From positions 1 to 21,921 of the forward strand of contig CAJUBQ010000078.1 of assembly GCA_910584595.1 (NCBI GenBank): DNA of 21,921 bases. Reading direction: 5' to 3'. This stretch comes from an uncultured Eubacterium sp. (GTDB taxonomy: Bacteria; Bacillota; Clostridia; Lachnospirales; Lachnospiraceae). Below, piece by piece: positions 1 to 6,860 of this stretch (position 1 is the first letter of the stretch; each line of letters begins with the position of its first letter). Both the position numbers and the translations under genes were made by a program. The notes beneath the pieces are model-generated. The model did not search any database. It was not told where the DNA came from and worked only from the letters and a program-made list of their open reading frames with translations.

Positions 1-59
1 TTCCCATAAAACAGGAGGTTTTTTTGCGAAAAATTTTTAATCGTCAGAGCTGTACACTA

Positions 60-85
60 GTGTGATGACCCATTGATATTTATGG
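60..85 (+). repeat. Left terminal inverted repeat of the IS630-family element
   Basis: 26 bp starting GTGTGATGACCC, an exact reverse complement of 1435-1460, preceded by TA at 58-59. Confidence 0.95.
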
Positions 86-91
86 TATAAT
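83..91 (+). promoter_or_regulatory. Possible transposase promoter, extended -10 at the IS end
   Basis: TGGTATAAT starts at the inner edge of the left inverted repeat, an extended -10 box. The -35 position (63-68, TGATGA) is poor. It would fire into the transposase remnant starting at 100 or 127. Confidence 0.4.
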
Positions 92-560
92 GTGATAGGA
101 TGAAAAGAAACGGCGGTGTTACACTTATGGGTAGAACAAGAACATACCGTATCTTTTTATCCGACGATGAGAAAAAGAAGCTCCATAATACGATAATCAG
201 CAAAAAAACATGTAAAACGATCATACGCAGATGTTCCATACTCCTTGAATTGGATGAAAATGCATCTGCACACCTCACCCAGATCCAGATTGCAAAATCA
301 TATGGCGTCAGCAAAGCAACAGTTTCAAATATTGTAAGGGCGTACGTGGATGGCGGCATTCAGGCAATCACGTCAATCAAGCGTAACCCGAAATCAAATG
401 CCCGCAAGAAGGCGGATGGCAGAGCTGAAGCTGAGATTCTCAGGATTGCCTGCGGGCCGGCTCCGGAAGGAAGATGCCGGTGGACGCTACGCCTGCTGGA
501 AAAGCAAGTCCGCCTGGAGCTTGATGAGCCTATCGGGCGGGAAACCATCCGTCGTGTTTT

Positions 561-567
561 AAAAAAA
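561..567 (+). other. A7 homopolymer at the first transposase frame break
   Basis: The upstream frame reads GTT TTA AAA AAA CGA and stops at 589-591. The homologous continuation (NELRPHMNEYW) is read in the frame starting AAC at 566. Family proteins usually have L-K-K-N here, which would need nine As, so loss of two As is the simplest explanation. Programmed slippage on the A run, known for some IS630 elements, is a second possibility. Confidence 0.6.
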
Positions 568-954
568 CGAACTTCGTCCCCACATGAATGAATACTGGCG
601 CATCCCACCAAAGGAAAATGTGGATTTTATAGCGCACATGGAGGATATCCTGGATGTATATAAAATGCCATATAACCCTCAAATCACGGTGGTCTGCATG
701 GATGAAAAGCCATATCAGATGCTGGACAACCGTCTGGAGCCGATGCGCTGTGGAGATATCCAAAAAACGGATTCCGAATATATTCGTAAAGGAACATGCA
801 GCATTTTCATTTTTGTGGAGCCGCTGTCGGGATGGCGCTATGCCAGCGTACAGCAGAAGACTGGGCTTTGGAAATAAAACGCCTTCTGACTGAATGTTAT
901 CCACACCATGAAAAAATCATCCTGGCAATGGACAACCTGAATACACATGCGCTA

Positions 955-1114
955 GAGCGTGTTTGAAAAATGCTTTCCGTGAGATGTGCTTCACACTTTG
1001 TGGAGAATTCATCCCAAATTTATGAGTCGTAGCGGGCTACGTTGATTAAATTTGGGATAAATTCTCCGCATAGTGGGGAGTGCAGATCGCGGGAATGATT
1101 TTTCAAACACGCTC
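955..1114. mobile_element. 160-bp fold-back MITE nested in the transposase remnant (copy 1)
   Basis: Terminal repeats GAGCGTGTTTGAAAAAT (955-971) and its exact complement (1098-1114) bound a non-coding, imperfectly palindromic unit. The inner arms also pair: GGAGAATTCATCCCAAATTT on the left against AAATTTGGGATAAATTCTCC on the right. The centre is CGTAGC-GG-GCTACG at 1028-1041, exactly the midpoint. TA precedes the left end (953-954) and CA follows the right end (1115-1116). Removing 953-1114 rejoins transposase codons as NTHAPASLYK. With TA at the target, the site would read NTHALASLYK, which fits the family. So a TA target duplication with one later substitution is inferred. A second copy begins at 21872. 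Confidence 0.88.
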
Positions 1115-1434
1115 CAGCATCGCTGTATAAATGTTTTCCGGCCCCGGAAGCCCGCAACTATGCAAAAAGGCTGGAAATCCATTATACACCAAAACATGGG
1201 AGTTGGCTGAATATCGCAGAGATTGAACTGAATGCCATGACGCGTCAGTGTCTCGCCCGCAGGCTAATGGATCTGGAAACCGTCAGGAAGGAAGTTTCTG
1301 CCTGGGAAAACATGCGTAATGAAGATGCGTGTAAAGTAACCTGGCATTTTACGGCAGATGACGCGCGGAATAAGCTGGCTTCCTTGTATCCCAAATTTTC
1401 TTCTGCTGAGGAGTGAAATACCTCTGCAGAATTG

Positions 1435-1460
1435 CCATAAATATCAATGGGTCATCACAC
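1435..1460 (-). repeat. Right terminal inverted repeat of the IS630-family element
   Basis: 26 bp ending GGGTCATCACAC, an exact reverse complement of 60-85, followed by TA at 1461-1462. Confidence 0.95.
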
Positions 1461-1501
1461 TAATACACCGTAAAATAAATAACTAGTTATATTGCGCCGG
1501 A

Positions 1502-1583
1502 TAAATCTTCGTGAGTGCATGGCAAAAAACGGAGATGTACCGGGGTACATTGAGGATTTTTGCCATGTGCTCACGGAGATTTA
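1502..1583. repeat. 82-bp near-perfect palindrome
   Basis: Two 41-nt arms are symmetric about 1542.5. The outer arms are TAAATCTTCGTGAG against CTCACGGAGATTTA, then ATGGCAAAAA against TTTTTGCCAT, with a GTACC/GGTAC core at 1537-1548. About 27 nt of the outer arm pairs with three mismatches, followed by an unpaired bulge near 1529-1535. It encodes no protein. It lies between the IS630 remnant and the ppdK terminator. Such long symmetric units are typical of fold-back MITEs or dispersed intergenic palindromes. No second copy is visible in the window, so its mobility is inferred only from form. Confidence 0.8.
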
Positions 1584-1591
1584 GACAATGG

Positions 1592-1630
1592 AAAAAATCC
1601 CTACCATCAGCAAGATGATAGGGATTTTTT
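1592..1630 (-). terminator. ppdK terminator, bidirectional in form
   Basis: A 17-nt arm (1592-1608) pairs with 1614-1630 with one mismatch across the loop AGCAA. Each arm ends in six A or T bases, so the structure ends in a U-run on either strand. It lies 55 nt beyond the ppdK stop codon. Confidence 0.85.
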
Positions 1631-1684
1631 GATTTTATTATTTCTTTACTTATTCAAAAATGTATTTTTATGATCTGCGCTATA

Positions 1685-4312
1685 TCACTTTTGCGCTATA
1701 GCCGCCTGAGCCGCAGCCAATCTCGCAATCGGCACACGGAACGGTGAGCAGGACACATAATCTAATCCAATCTTATGACAGAATTCAACCGAAGAAGGAT
1801 CTCCACCATGCTCGCCGCAAATACCAACATGCAGCTTGTCATTTACCGGCTTGCCAAGCTTAATTGCTGTTTCCATAAGCTTACCAACACCTGTCTGATC
1901 CAGTTTCGCAAACGGATCATTTTCAAAAATCTTAGCGTCATAGTAAGCGTCCAGGAACTTACCGGAATCGTCACGTGAGAAGCCAAATGTCATCTGTGTC
2001 AGGTCATTGGTGCCGAAGCAGAAGAAGTCAGCTTCAGATGCGATCTCGTCAGCAGTAAGAGCTGCTCTTGGGATCTCGATCATTGTACCTACTTCATATT
2101 CTAACTTCACGCCTGCTGCTGCGATTTCAGCGTCCGCTGTTTCTACAACAACTTTCTTTACGTTCTTTAACTCTTTGATATCACAGATTAATGGAATCAT
2201 GATTTCCGGTTTTACTGTCCAGTCAGCATGTGCTTTCTGTACGTTGATTGCTGCGCGGATAACAGCTTTTGTCTGCATCTTTGCAATTTCCGGATATGTT
2301 ACCGCAAGACGGCAGCCACGATGACCCATCATCGGATTAAACTCATGCAGAGAATCAATCAGAGTCTTGATTTCTTCTACCGATTTATTCTGCGCATTTG
2401 CAAGTTTTTCGATATCTTCTTCTTCTGTTGGAACGAACTCATGAAGAGGCGGATCCAGGAAACGAATAGTTACCGGGCAGCCTTCCAAAGCTTCGTATAA
2501 TTTTTCGAAATCGCCCTGCTGATATGGAAGAATCTTATCGAGCGCCGCTTCTCTTTCTTCTACTGTATCTGCACAGATCATTTCACGGAATGCAGCAATT
2601 CTGTCTTCTTCGAAGAACATATGCTCTGTACGGCAAAGACCAATGCCTTCTGCTCCAAGCTCACGCGCTTTCTTTGCATCTGCAGGCGTATCTGCATTTG
2701 TACGAACTTTTAATCTTCTGTATTTATCTGCCCAATCCATAATTCTTCCGAATTCTCCGGCGATCGTAGCATCTACGGTCTGGATTTCGCCATCATAAAT
2801 GTTACCGGTAGAGCCATCAATAGAAATGAAGTCTCCTTCATGATATTCTTTGCCAGCCAGTGTAAATTTCTTATTTTCTTCATCCATAGCGATGTCGCCG
2901 CATCCGGATACACAGCAGGTTCCCATACCACGTGCAACTACAGCTGCATGAGATGTCATACCGCCGCGGACAGTTAAAATACCCTGAGATGCTTTCATTC
3001 CGGTAATATCTTCCGGAGACGTCTCCAGACGTACCAGAACGACTTTTTCTCCTCTGTCATGCCATGCTACAGCATCTTCAGCAGAGAATACAATCTTGCC
3101 ACATGCAGCGCCCGGAGAAGCGCCAAGACCTTTGCCTACCGGAGTAGCAGCCTTTAATGCCTTTGCGTCAAACTGTGGATGCAGTAATGTATCCAGATTA
3201 CGAGGATCGATCATTGCTACTGCTTCTTCTTCTGTTCTCATGCCTTCGTCTACAAGATCACATGCGATCTTTAAAGCAGCCTGAGCAGTTCTTTTGCCGT
3301 TTCTTGTCTGAAGCATGTAAAGCTTCTTATTTTCAACTGTAAATTCCATATCCTGCATATCTCTGTAATGATCTTCCAGAGTCTTGCATACTTCTGTAAA
3401 CTGTTTGAATGCTTCCGGGAATTCCTGTTCCATCTTAGCGATTGGCATTGGTGTACGAACACCGGCAACAACGTCTTCACCCTGTGCGTTTACAAGGAAC
3501 TCGCCCATAAGTTTTCTTTCGCCGGTTGCAGGATCACGTGTAAATGCAACGCCTGTGCCACAGTCATCACCCATATTTCCGAATGCCATAGACTGTACGT
3601 TTACAGCGGTACCCCAGGAATAAGGGATGTCGTTGTCGCGGCGGTATACGTTTGCACGAGGGTTGTCCCAGGAACGGAATACGGCTTTGATTGCGCCCAT
3701 TAACTGTTCCTTTGGATCATCCGGGAAGTCAGAGCCGATCTTAGCTTTGTATTCATTCTTGAACTGAGAAGCTAATTCTTTTAAGTCGTCAGCTGTTAAG
3801 TCTACGTCATAAGTAACGCCTTTTTTCTCTTTCATTTCGTCAATGAGCTGTTCGAAGTATTTTTTGCCTACTTCCATAACAACGTCAGAGTACATCTGGA
3901 TAAATCTGCGGTAGCAGTCCCATGCCCAGCGTGCATTTCCGGATTTCTCAGCGATAACTTCCACAACCGTCTCATTCAGACCAAGGTTTAAAATTGTATC
4001 CATCATACCAGGCATAGAAGCTCTTGCACCGGAACGTACAGATACAAGCAATGGATTTTCCTTATCCCCAAATTTCTTGCCTGTGATCTCTTCCATCTTT
4101 ACAATGTACTCATTGATCTGGCCCTGAATTTCTTCATTGATCTCACGGCCGTCTTCATAATACTGTGTACATGCTTCTGTTGTGATCGTAAATCCCTGCG
4201 GAACCGGAAGTCCGAGGTTTGTCATCTCTGCCAGGTTTGCGCCTTTGCCGCCAAGCAGCTCACGCATATCTGCCTTGCCTTCGCTGAACAAATATACCCA
4301 TTTGTTTGCCAT
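1685..4312 (-). CDS. ppdK: Pyruvate, phosphate dikinase
   Basis: Cytosolic enzyme that interconverts pyruvate + ATP + phosphate and phosphoenolpyruvate + AMP + pyrophosphate. In clostridia it often works in PPi-dependent glycolysis or PEP supply. The length, 875 residues, is normal for the family. The N-terminal nucleotide-binding part has GGKGANLAEM (21-30) and SVRSGARASMPGMMDT (91-106). The swivelling phosphohistidine domain has GGMTSHAAVVARGMG with catalytic His455. The C-terminal PEP-binding barrel has GLCRTEHMFF, GHRGCRL, FGTNDLTQ and GICGEHGGDP. The start is ATG at 4312, with AGGAGG (4321-4326) at good distance. The gene has its own likely promoter and a terminator at 1592-1630, so it is probably monocistronic. 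The PPDK regulatory protein (DUF299) often found beside it is absent here. Confidence 0.98.
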   Translation of the reverse strand: MANKWVYLFSEGKADMRELLGGKGANLAEMTNLGLPVPQGFTITTEACTQYYEDGREINEEIQGQINEYIVKMEEITGKKFGDKENPLLVSVRSGARASMPGMMDTILNLGLNETVVEVIAEKSGNARWAWDCYRRFIQMYSDVVMEVGKKYFEQLIDEMKEKKGVTYDVDLTADDLKELASQFKNEYKAKIGSDFPDDPKEQLMGAIKAVFRSWDNPRANVYRRDNDIPYSWGTAVNVQSMAFGNMGDDCGTGVAFTRDPATGERKLMGEFLVNAQGEDVVAGVRTPMPIAKMEQEFPEAFKQFTEVCKTLEDHYRDMQDMEFTVENKKLYMLQTRNGKRTAQAALKIACDLVDEGMRTEEEAVAMIDPRNLDTLLHPQFDAKALKAATPVGKGLGASPGAACGKIVFSAEDAVAWHDRGEKVVLVRLETSPEDITGMKASQGILTVRGGMTSHAAVVARGMGTCCVSGCGDIAMDEENKKFTLAGKEYHEGDFISIDGSTGNIYDGEIQTVDATIAGEFGRIMDWADKYRRLKVRTNADTPADAKKARELGAEGIGLCRTEHMFFEEDRIAAFREMICADTVEEREAALDKILPYQQGDFEKLYEALEGCPVTIRFLDPPLHEFVPTEEEDIEKLANAQNKSVEEIKTLIDSLHEFNPMMGHRGCRLAVTYPEIAKMQTKAVIRAAINVQKAHADWTVKPEIMIPLICDIKELKNVKKVVVETADAEIAAAGVKLEYEVGTMIEIPRAALTADEIASEADFFCFGTNDLTQMTFGFSRDDSGKFLDAYYDAKIFENDPFAKLDQTGVGKLMETAIKLGKPVNDKLHVGICGEHGGDPSSVEFCHKIGLDYVSCSPFRVPIARLAAAQAAIAQK

Positions 4313-4436
4313 TTGCTAATTCCTCCTAAATAATACTTTGGTTTGATTATTTTTTTGTGAACTTTCTACAGACATACTTGTCCGAAATCCATTCACATTG
4401 TTAACTTTGTTTGCGCGGCTTTGCGCACACACATCT

Positions 4437-4464
4437 ATTTTAACATATTTTTCCACATTCGCAA
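4437..4464 (-). promoter_or_regulatory. Probable ppdK promoter
   Basis: On the minus strand, -35 TTGCGA (4459-4464), a 16-nt spacer and -10 TAAAAT (4437-4442). The predicted start near 4430 gives a leader of roughly 115 nt. That leader begins with two direct copies of TTTGCGC (plus-strand 4410-4416 and 4420-4426), 10 bp apart, which could bind a regulator; this is inference. Confidence 0.5.
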
Positions 4465-4506
4465 CCTCTTTTTCCAAATAAATCAGAAAAAAATAGTTGT
4501 TTTGTT

Positions 4507-4538
4507 GTAACAGTTCCATGGATTATCTGAACTGTTAC
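4507..4538 (-). terminator. Perfect 10-bp inverted repeat after glyS, possible terminator
   Basis: GTAACAGTTC and GAACTGTTAC are separated by 12 nt, starting 23 nt after the glyS stop codon. On the minus strand a T7 run follows only about 13 nt after the stem and the stem is AT-rich, so this is not a textbook terminator. It also sits about 45 bp upstream of the ppdK -35 box, so an operator role is an alternative. Confidence 0.45.
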
Positions 4539-4561
4539 GTTTTGTTACTTTCGCAGCACAT

Positions 4562-5959
4562 TTAAAAATCAAATTTGTCTGCAAAATATGCATCCAAATC
4601 TGCAATCGCTACGCGCTCCTGTTCCATAGAATCTCTGAAGCGGACTGTAACCGCGTGATCCTGCTCCGAATCAAAATCATAAGTAACGCAAAACGGTGTG
4701 CCGATTTCATCCTGACGGCGGTATCTTTTGCCAATATTGCCTCTGTCGTCAAATTCACAGTTATATTTTTTTGACAGCTGCGCAAATACCTGCTCTGCTC
4801 CTTCATTGAGCTTTTTAGACAATGGCAGCACGCCGATCTTAACCGGAGCCAGAGCCGGATGGAAATGAAGAACCGTACGCATATCCGGTTTTTCCGGTGT
4901 GCCGATATTTTCCTCGTCGTATGCCGCACATAAAAATGCAAGCACCACACGGTCCGCTCCAAGTGATGGCTCGATGACATATGGCACATACTTTTCATTT
5001 TTTGTGTCGTCAAAATAAGAAAGATCCTGTCCGGACGTATTCTGATGCTGGGTCAGATCATAATCTGTACGGTCTGCAATGCCCCACAGCTCGCCCCAGC
5101 CAAACGGGAATAAGAATTCAAAGTCTGTCGTTGCTTTGCTGTAAAACGCAAGCTCTGCCGGATCATGATCTCTTAGCCGCAGCTCATCTTCTTTCATGCC
5201 AAGGCTTAACAGCCAGTCACGGCAAAAGCTTCTCCAGTAAGAAAACCACTCCAGATCCGTACCCGGTTCACAGAAAAACTCCAGCTCCATCTGCTCAAAC
5301 TCTCTGGTACGAAACGTAAAATTGCCCGGTGTGATTTCATTTCGGAACGATTTGCCGATCTGGGCAATGCCGAACGGAATTTTTTTTCGAGACGTCCGCT
5401 GTACATTTTTAAAATTGACAAAAATTCCCTGTGCCGTTTCCGGTCTTAAATATACGGTATTTTTCGCATCCTCGGTAACGCCCTGAAACGTCTTAAACAT
5501 CAGATTAAACTGACGGATATCTGTAAAATTATGCTTGCCGCAGCTTGGACAGGTAACCTGATGCTCTTCGATAAAGTTTACCATTGCTTCATTAGACCAG
5601 CCATCTACGCTTTCTTCCAGTGTAATGTCATGTTCGGCTGCATAATCTTCAATAATTTTATCTGCGCGGAACCGCTCATGACATTCTTTACAATCCATTA
5701 ACGGATCGGAAAAACCACCAAGATGGCCTGAAGCTACCCAAGTCTGCGGATTCATTAAGATGGCACAGTCCACACCGACATTATAAGGATTTTCCTGCAC
5801 AAACTTTTGCCACCATGCCTTTTTTACGTTATTTTTCAGCTCCACGCCAAGATTGCCATAATCCCAGGTATTTGCCAGACCGCCATATATTTCTGATCCG
5901 GGATATACAAAACCTCTGGCTTTTGCCAATGCGACAATCTTTTCCATTGATTTTTCCAT
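4562..5959 (-). CDS. glyS: Glycyl-tRNA synthetase, single-chain dimeric type
   Basis: Class II aminoacyl-tRNA synthetase that charges tRNA-Gly with glycine in the cytosol. At 465 residues it is the homodimeric form (also called glyQS), not the two-subunit glyQ/glyS form. Class II motif 2 is FRNEITPGNFTFRTREFEQ (205-223) and motif 3 is EPSLGADR (330-337). Two CxxC pairs (Cys90/93, Cys137/140) in the insertion suggest a zinc site. The C terminus (PVKIGVLPLSKK onward) is the anticodon-binding domain. ATG at 5959 is preceded by GGGAGG. A second ATG at codon 5 is less well placed. It lies downstream of the lipoprotein gene and upstream of ppdK, matching conserved Firmicutes order near recO. Confidence 0.98.
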   Translation of the reverse strand: MEKSMEKIVALAKARGFVYPGSEIYGGLANTWDYGNLGVELKNNVKKAWWQKFVQENPYNVGVDCAILMNPQTWVASGHLGGFSDPLMDCKECHERFRADKIIEDYAAEHDITLEESVDGWSNEAMVNFIEEHQVTCPSCGKHNFTDIRQFNLMFKTFQGVTEDAKNTVYLRPETAQGIFVNFKNVQRTSRKKIPFGIAQIGKSFRNEITPGNFTFRTREFEQMELEFFCEPGTDLEWFSYWRSFCRDWLLSLGMKEDELRLRDHDPAELAFYSKATTDFEFLFPFGWGELWGIADRTDYDLTQHQNTSGQDLSYFDDTKNEKYVPYVIEPSLGADRVVLAFLCAAYDEENIGTPEKPDMRTVLHFHPALAPVKIGVLPLSKKLNEGAEQVFAQLSKKYNCEFDDRGNIGKRYRRQDEIGTPFCVTYDFDSEQDHAVTVRFRDSMEQERVAIADLDAYFADKFDF

Positions 5960-6010
5960 TCCTTTTTCCTCCCTGTTTTATTCCCTGATTATTACATAAC
6001 AATTCCTTAC

Positions 6011-6045
6011 TATATATCTGGCATTCAATAATTGCCTGATATATA
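6011..6045. repeat. 35-bp inverted repeat in the glyS leader region
   Basis: TATATATC-T-GGCA (6011-6023) and TGCC-T-GATATATA (6033-6045) pair across a 9-nt loop with one central T:T mismatch. It lies about 50 nt upstream of glyS. No T-run follows on either strand, so a terminator is unlikely. No T-box core (GGGTGG..ACCGCG) was found. A second short GC hairpin, GCCGC-AAA-GCGGC (6085-6097), lies between it and the lipoprotein stop. Confidence 0.45.
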
Positions 6046-6114
6046 GACCCTCCGGGGGATGCACACTCGCACGAAAATGCAGATGCCGCAAAGCGGCCGT
6101 ACCCGGCGGTTCTA

Positions 6115-6744
6115 TCATTTATATAAAATATAGGCCGGCTGCGCTTTTTCGTCTTCCACATCATAGTGCACCCGCACTGTATTTTCACCGGCTGCTTCAG
6201 CATTGCCTGTGGAAATGCACTGTATTTCTCCATCCACACGGACAACTGTCTCATCGCCAATAATTACGACTTTCATCTTCTCATCTTCCAGCAGTTCTTT
6301 GATATCCATGCTCCCGGCTGCACTGCCCTCTTCCACTTTCTGAAATTCCTGGTCAAACGCATAGCCTTCTTTTTGTGCATCGGACACTGTCCCGGCAAAC
6401 ATGTTAATATCATTAAACAGCGCATAGTCAATATAGGTTGCATAATTTAAATATAGCTGTGCCGTAACGCCGTCTTCCTTTGATGATTCTGTCTGGAATT
6501 TTTGCAGTTCCAGGCTTCCGTCTCCATTGGATTCCACATAACTTTCAATGGATTCCGTAATATACGCTTTCAGTTCTTCCTCATCATAATAATCTTCATT
6601 AAAATCCTCAATATCAGCGCCGATCACGTTTCCGTCTTTTGTAATGTAAACCGTACTCTCATCAGCTTCAAATGAAGTCCCACAGGCTGTGGTCATGCCG
6701 GCTGCCGCCAAAACGATCAGCGCTGCATACAGCTTCCGTCTCAT
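6115..6744 (-). CDS. Putative lipoprotein of unknown function
   Basis: 209 residues. The N terminus has a lipoprotein signal peptide: positively charged MRRK, a hydrophobic stretch ending AAGMTTAC, and Cys21 as the lipidation site, so the mature protein should be anchored to the outer face of the membrane. The mature part is acidic (DFNEDYYDEEELKAY) with no enzyme motif that I recognise. It starts at ATG 6744 with GGAGG in good position and has a strong promoter at 6821-6849. It sits between recO and glyS, an extra gene in an otherwise conserved cluster. The family appears to be clostridial, but I cannot name it. Confidence 0.85.
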   Translation of the reverse strand: MRRKLYAALIVLAAAGMTTACGTSFEADESTVYITKDGNVIGADIEDFNEDYYDEEELKAYITESIESYVESNGDGSLELQKFQTESSKEDGVTAQLYLNYATYIDYALFNDINMFAGTVSDAQKEGYAFDQEFQKVEEGSAAGSMDIKELLEDEKMKVVIIGDETVVRVDGEIQCISTGNAEAAGENTVRVHYDVEDEKAQPAYILYK

Positions 6745-6799
6745 AGCTATTGCCTCCTCTGTTGTTCTATACAGTTCGTTTTATCCTCTGCCTGCGCAT

Positions 6800-6849
6800 A
6801 TCCATATTTACGCATGGATAATTCTAACAGAAAAAATACATTATGACAA
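6800..6849 (-). promoter_or_regulatory. Lipoprotein-gene promoter with a downstream palindrome
   Basis: On the minus strand, -35 TTGTCA (6844-6849), a 17-nt spacer and -10 TAGAAT (6821-6826). Immediately downstream, at the expected transcription start, ATCCAT and ATGGAT (6800-6805 and 6814-6819) form an inverted repeat with an 8-nt spacer, a possible operator. The promoter lies between the recO stop (6861) and the lipoprotein gene. Confidence 0.65.
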
Positions 6850-6860
6850 CCATTAGTTTT

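Larger units (their letters stand above)
100..1416 (+). pseudogene. IS630-family transposase, disrupted by a frameshift, a deletion and a MITE
   Basis: DDE transposase of the IS630 family, read in four pieces. Piece 1 (100 or 127 to about 565) is an N-terminal helix-turn-helix part (SYGVSKATVSNIVRAY). Piece 2 (about 566-858, frame +1 relative) has the first catalytic region, VVCMDEKPYQ, and GTCSIFIFVEPLSGW. Piece 3 (859-954, back in the first frame) has DWALEIK and the second catalytic region AMDNLNTH. Piece 4 (1117-1416) has the last region, IHYTPKHGSWLNIAEIEL, and the C terminus. The first break is at an A7 run (561-567). The second is near 858, where about four residues typical of the family (RTAx before DWA) are missing, which fits a deletion of about 13 nt. 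The third is the MITE at 955-1114, which brings an in-frame TGA at 964-966. Confidence 0.9.
60..1460 (+). mobile_element. IS630-family insertion sequence, decayed
   Basis: A 1401-bp element bounded by perfect 26-bp inverted repeats that begin GTGTGATGACCC. A TA dinucleotide lies immediately outside each end (58-59 and 1461-1462), the target duplication expected of the IS630/Tc1/mariner superfamily. The interior encodes a DDE transposase recognisable as IS630-type but broken at three places, so the copy cannot be autonomous unless a frameshift is programmed, and even then a deletion and a nested MITE interrupt it. The inverted repeats remain perfect, so the element could still be moved in trans by an intact relative. 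The empty site reads tgtacac-TA-atacacc; no gene is evident at the insertion point. Confidence 0.93.

Noticed and set aside
1..57. Gene fragment interrupted by the IS630 element
   Set aside because: Joining 1-57 to 1463 onward gives no recognisable coding sequence; the AGGAGG near 12-19 is followed by no start codon at proper distance.
1009..1197. Minus-strand open frame across the MITE and transposase remnant
   Set aside because: It spans the junction of two mobile elements, has no binding site and is explained by the palindrome.
4316..4519. 67-codon open frame between glyS and ppdK
   Set aside because: It overlaps the ppdK promoter and leader and the inverted repeat, has no convincing binding site, and its sequence resembles no protein family.
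5960..6114. T-box riboswitch upstream of glyS
   Set aside because: I looked for the conserved T-box core (GGGTGG..ACCGCG) on the minus strand and did not find it; only unrelated GC-rich hairpins are present.
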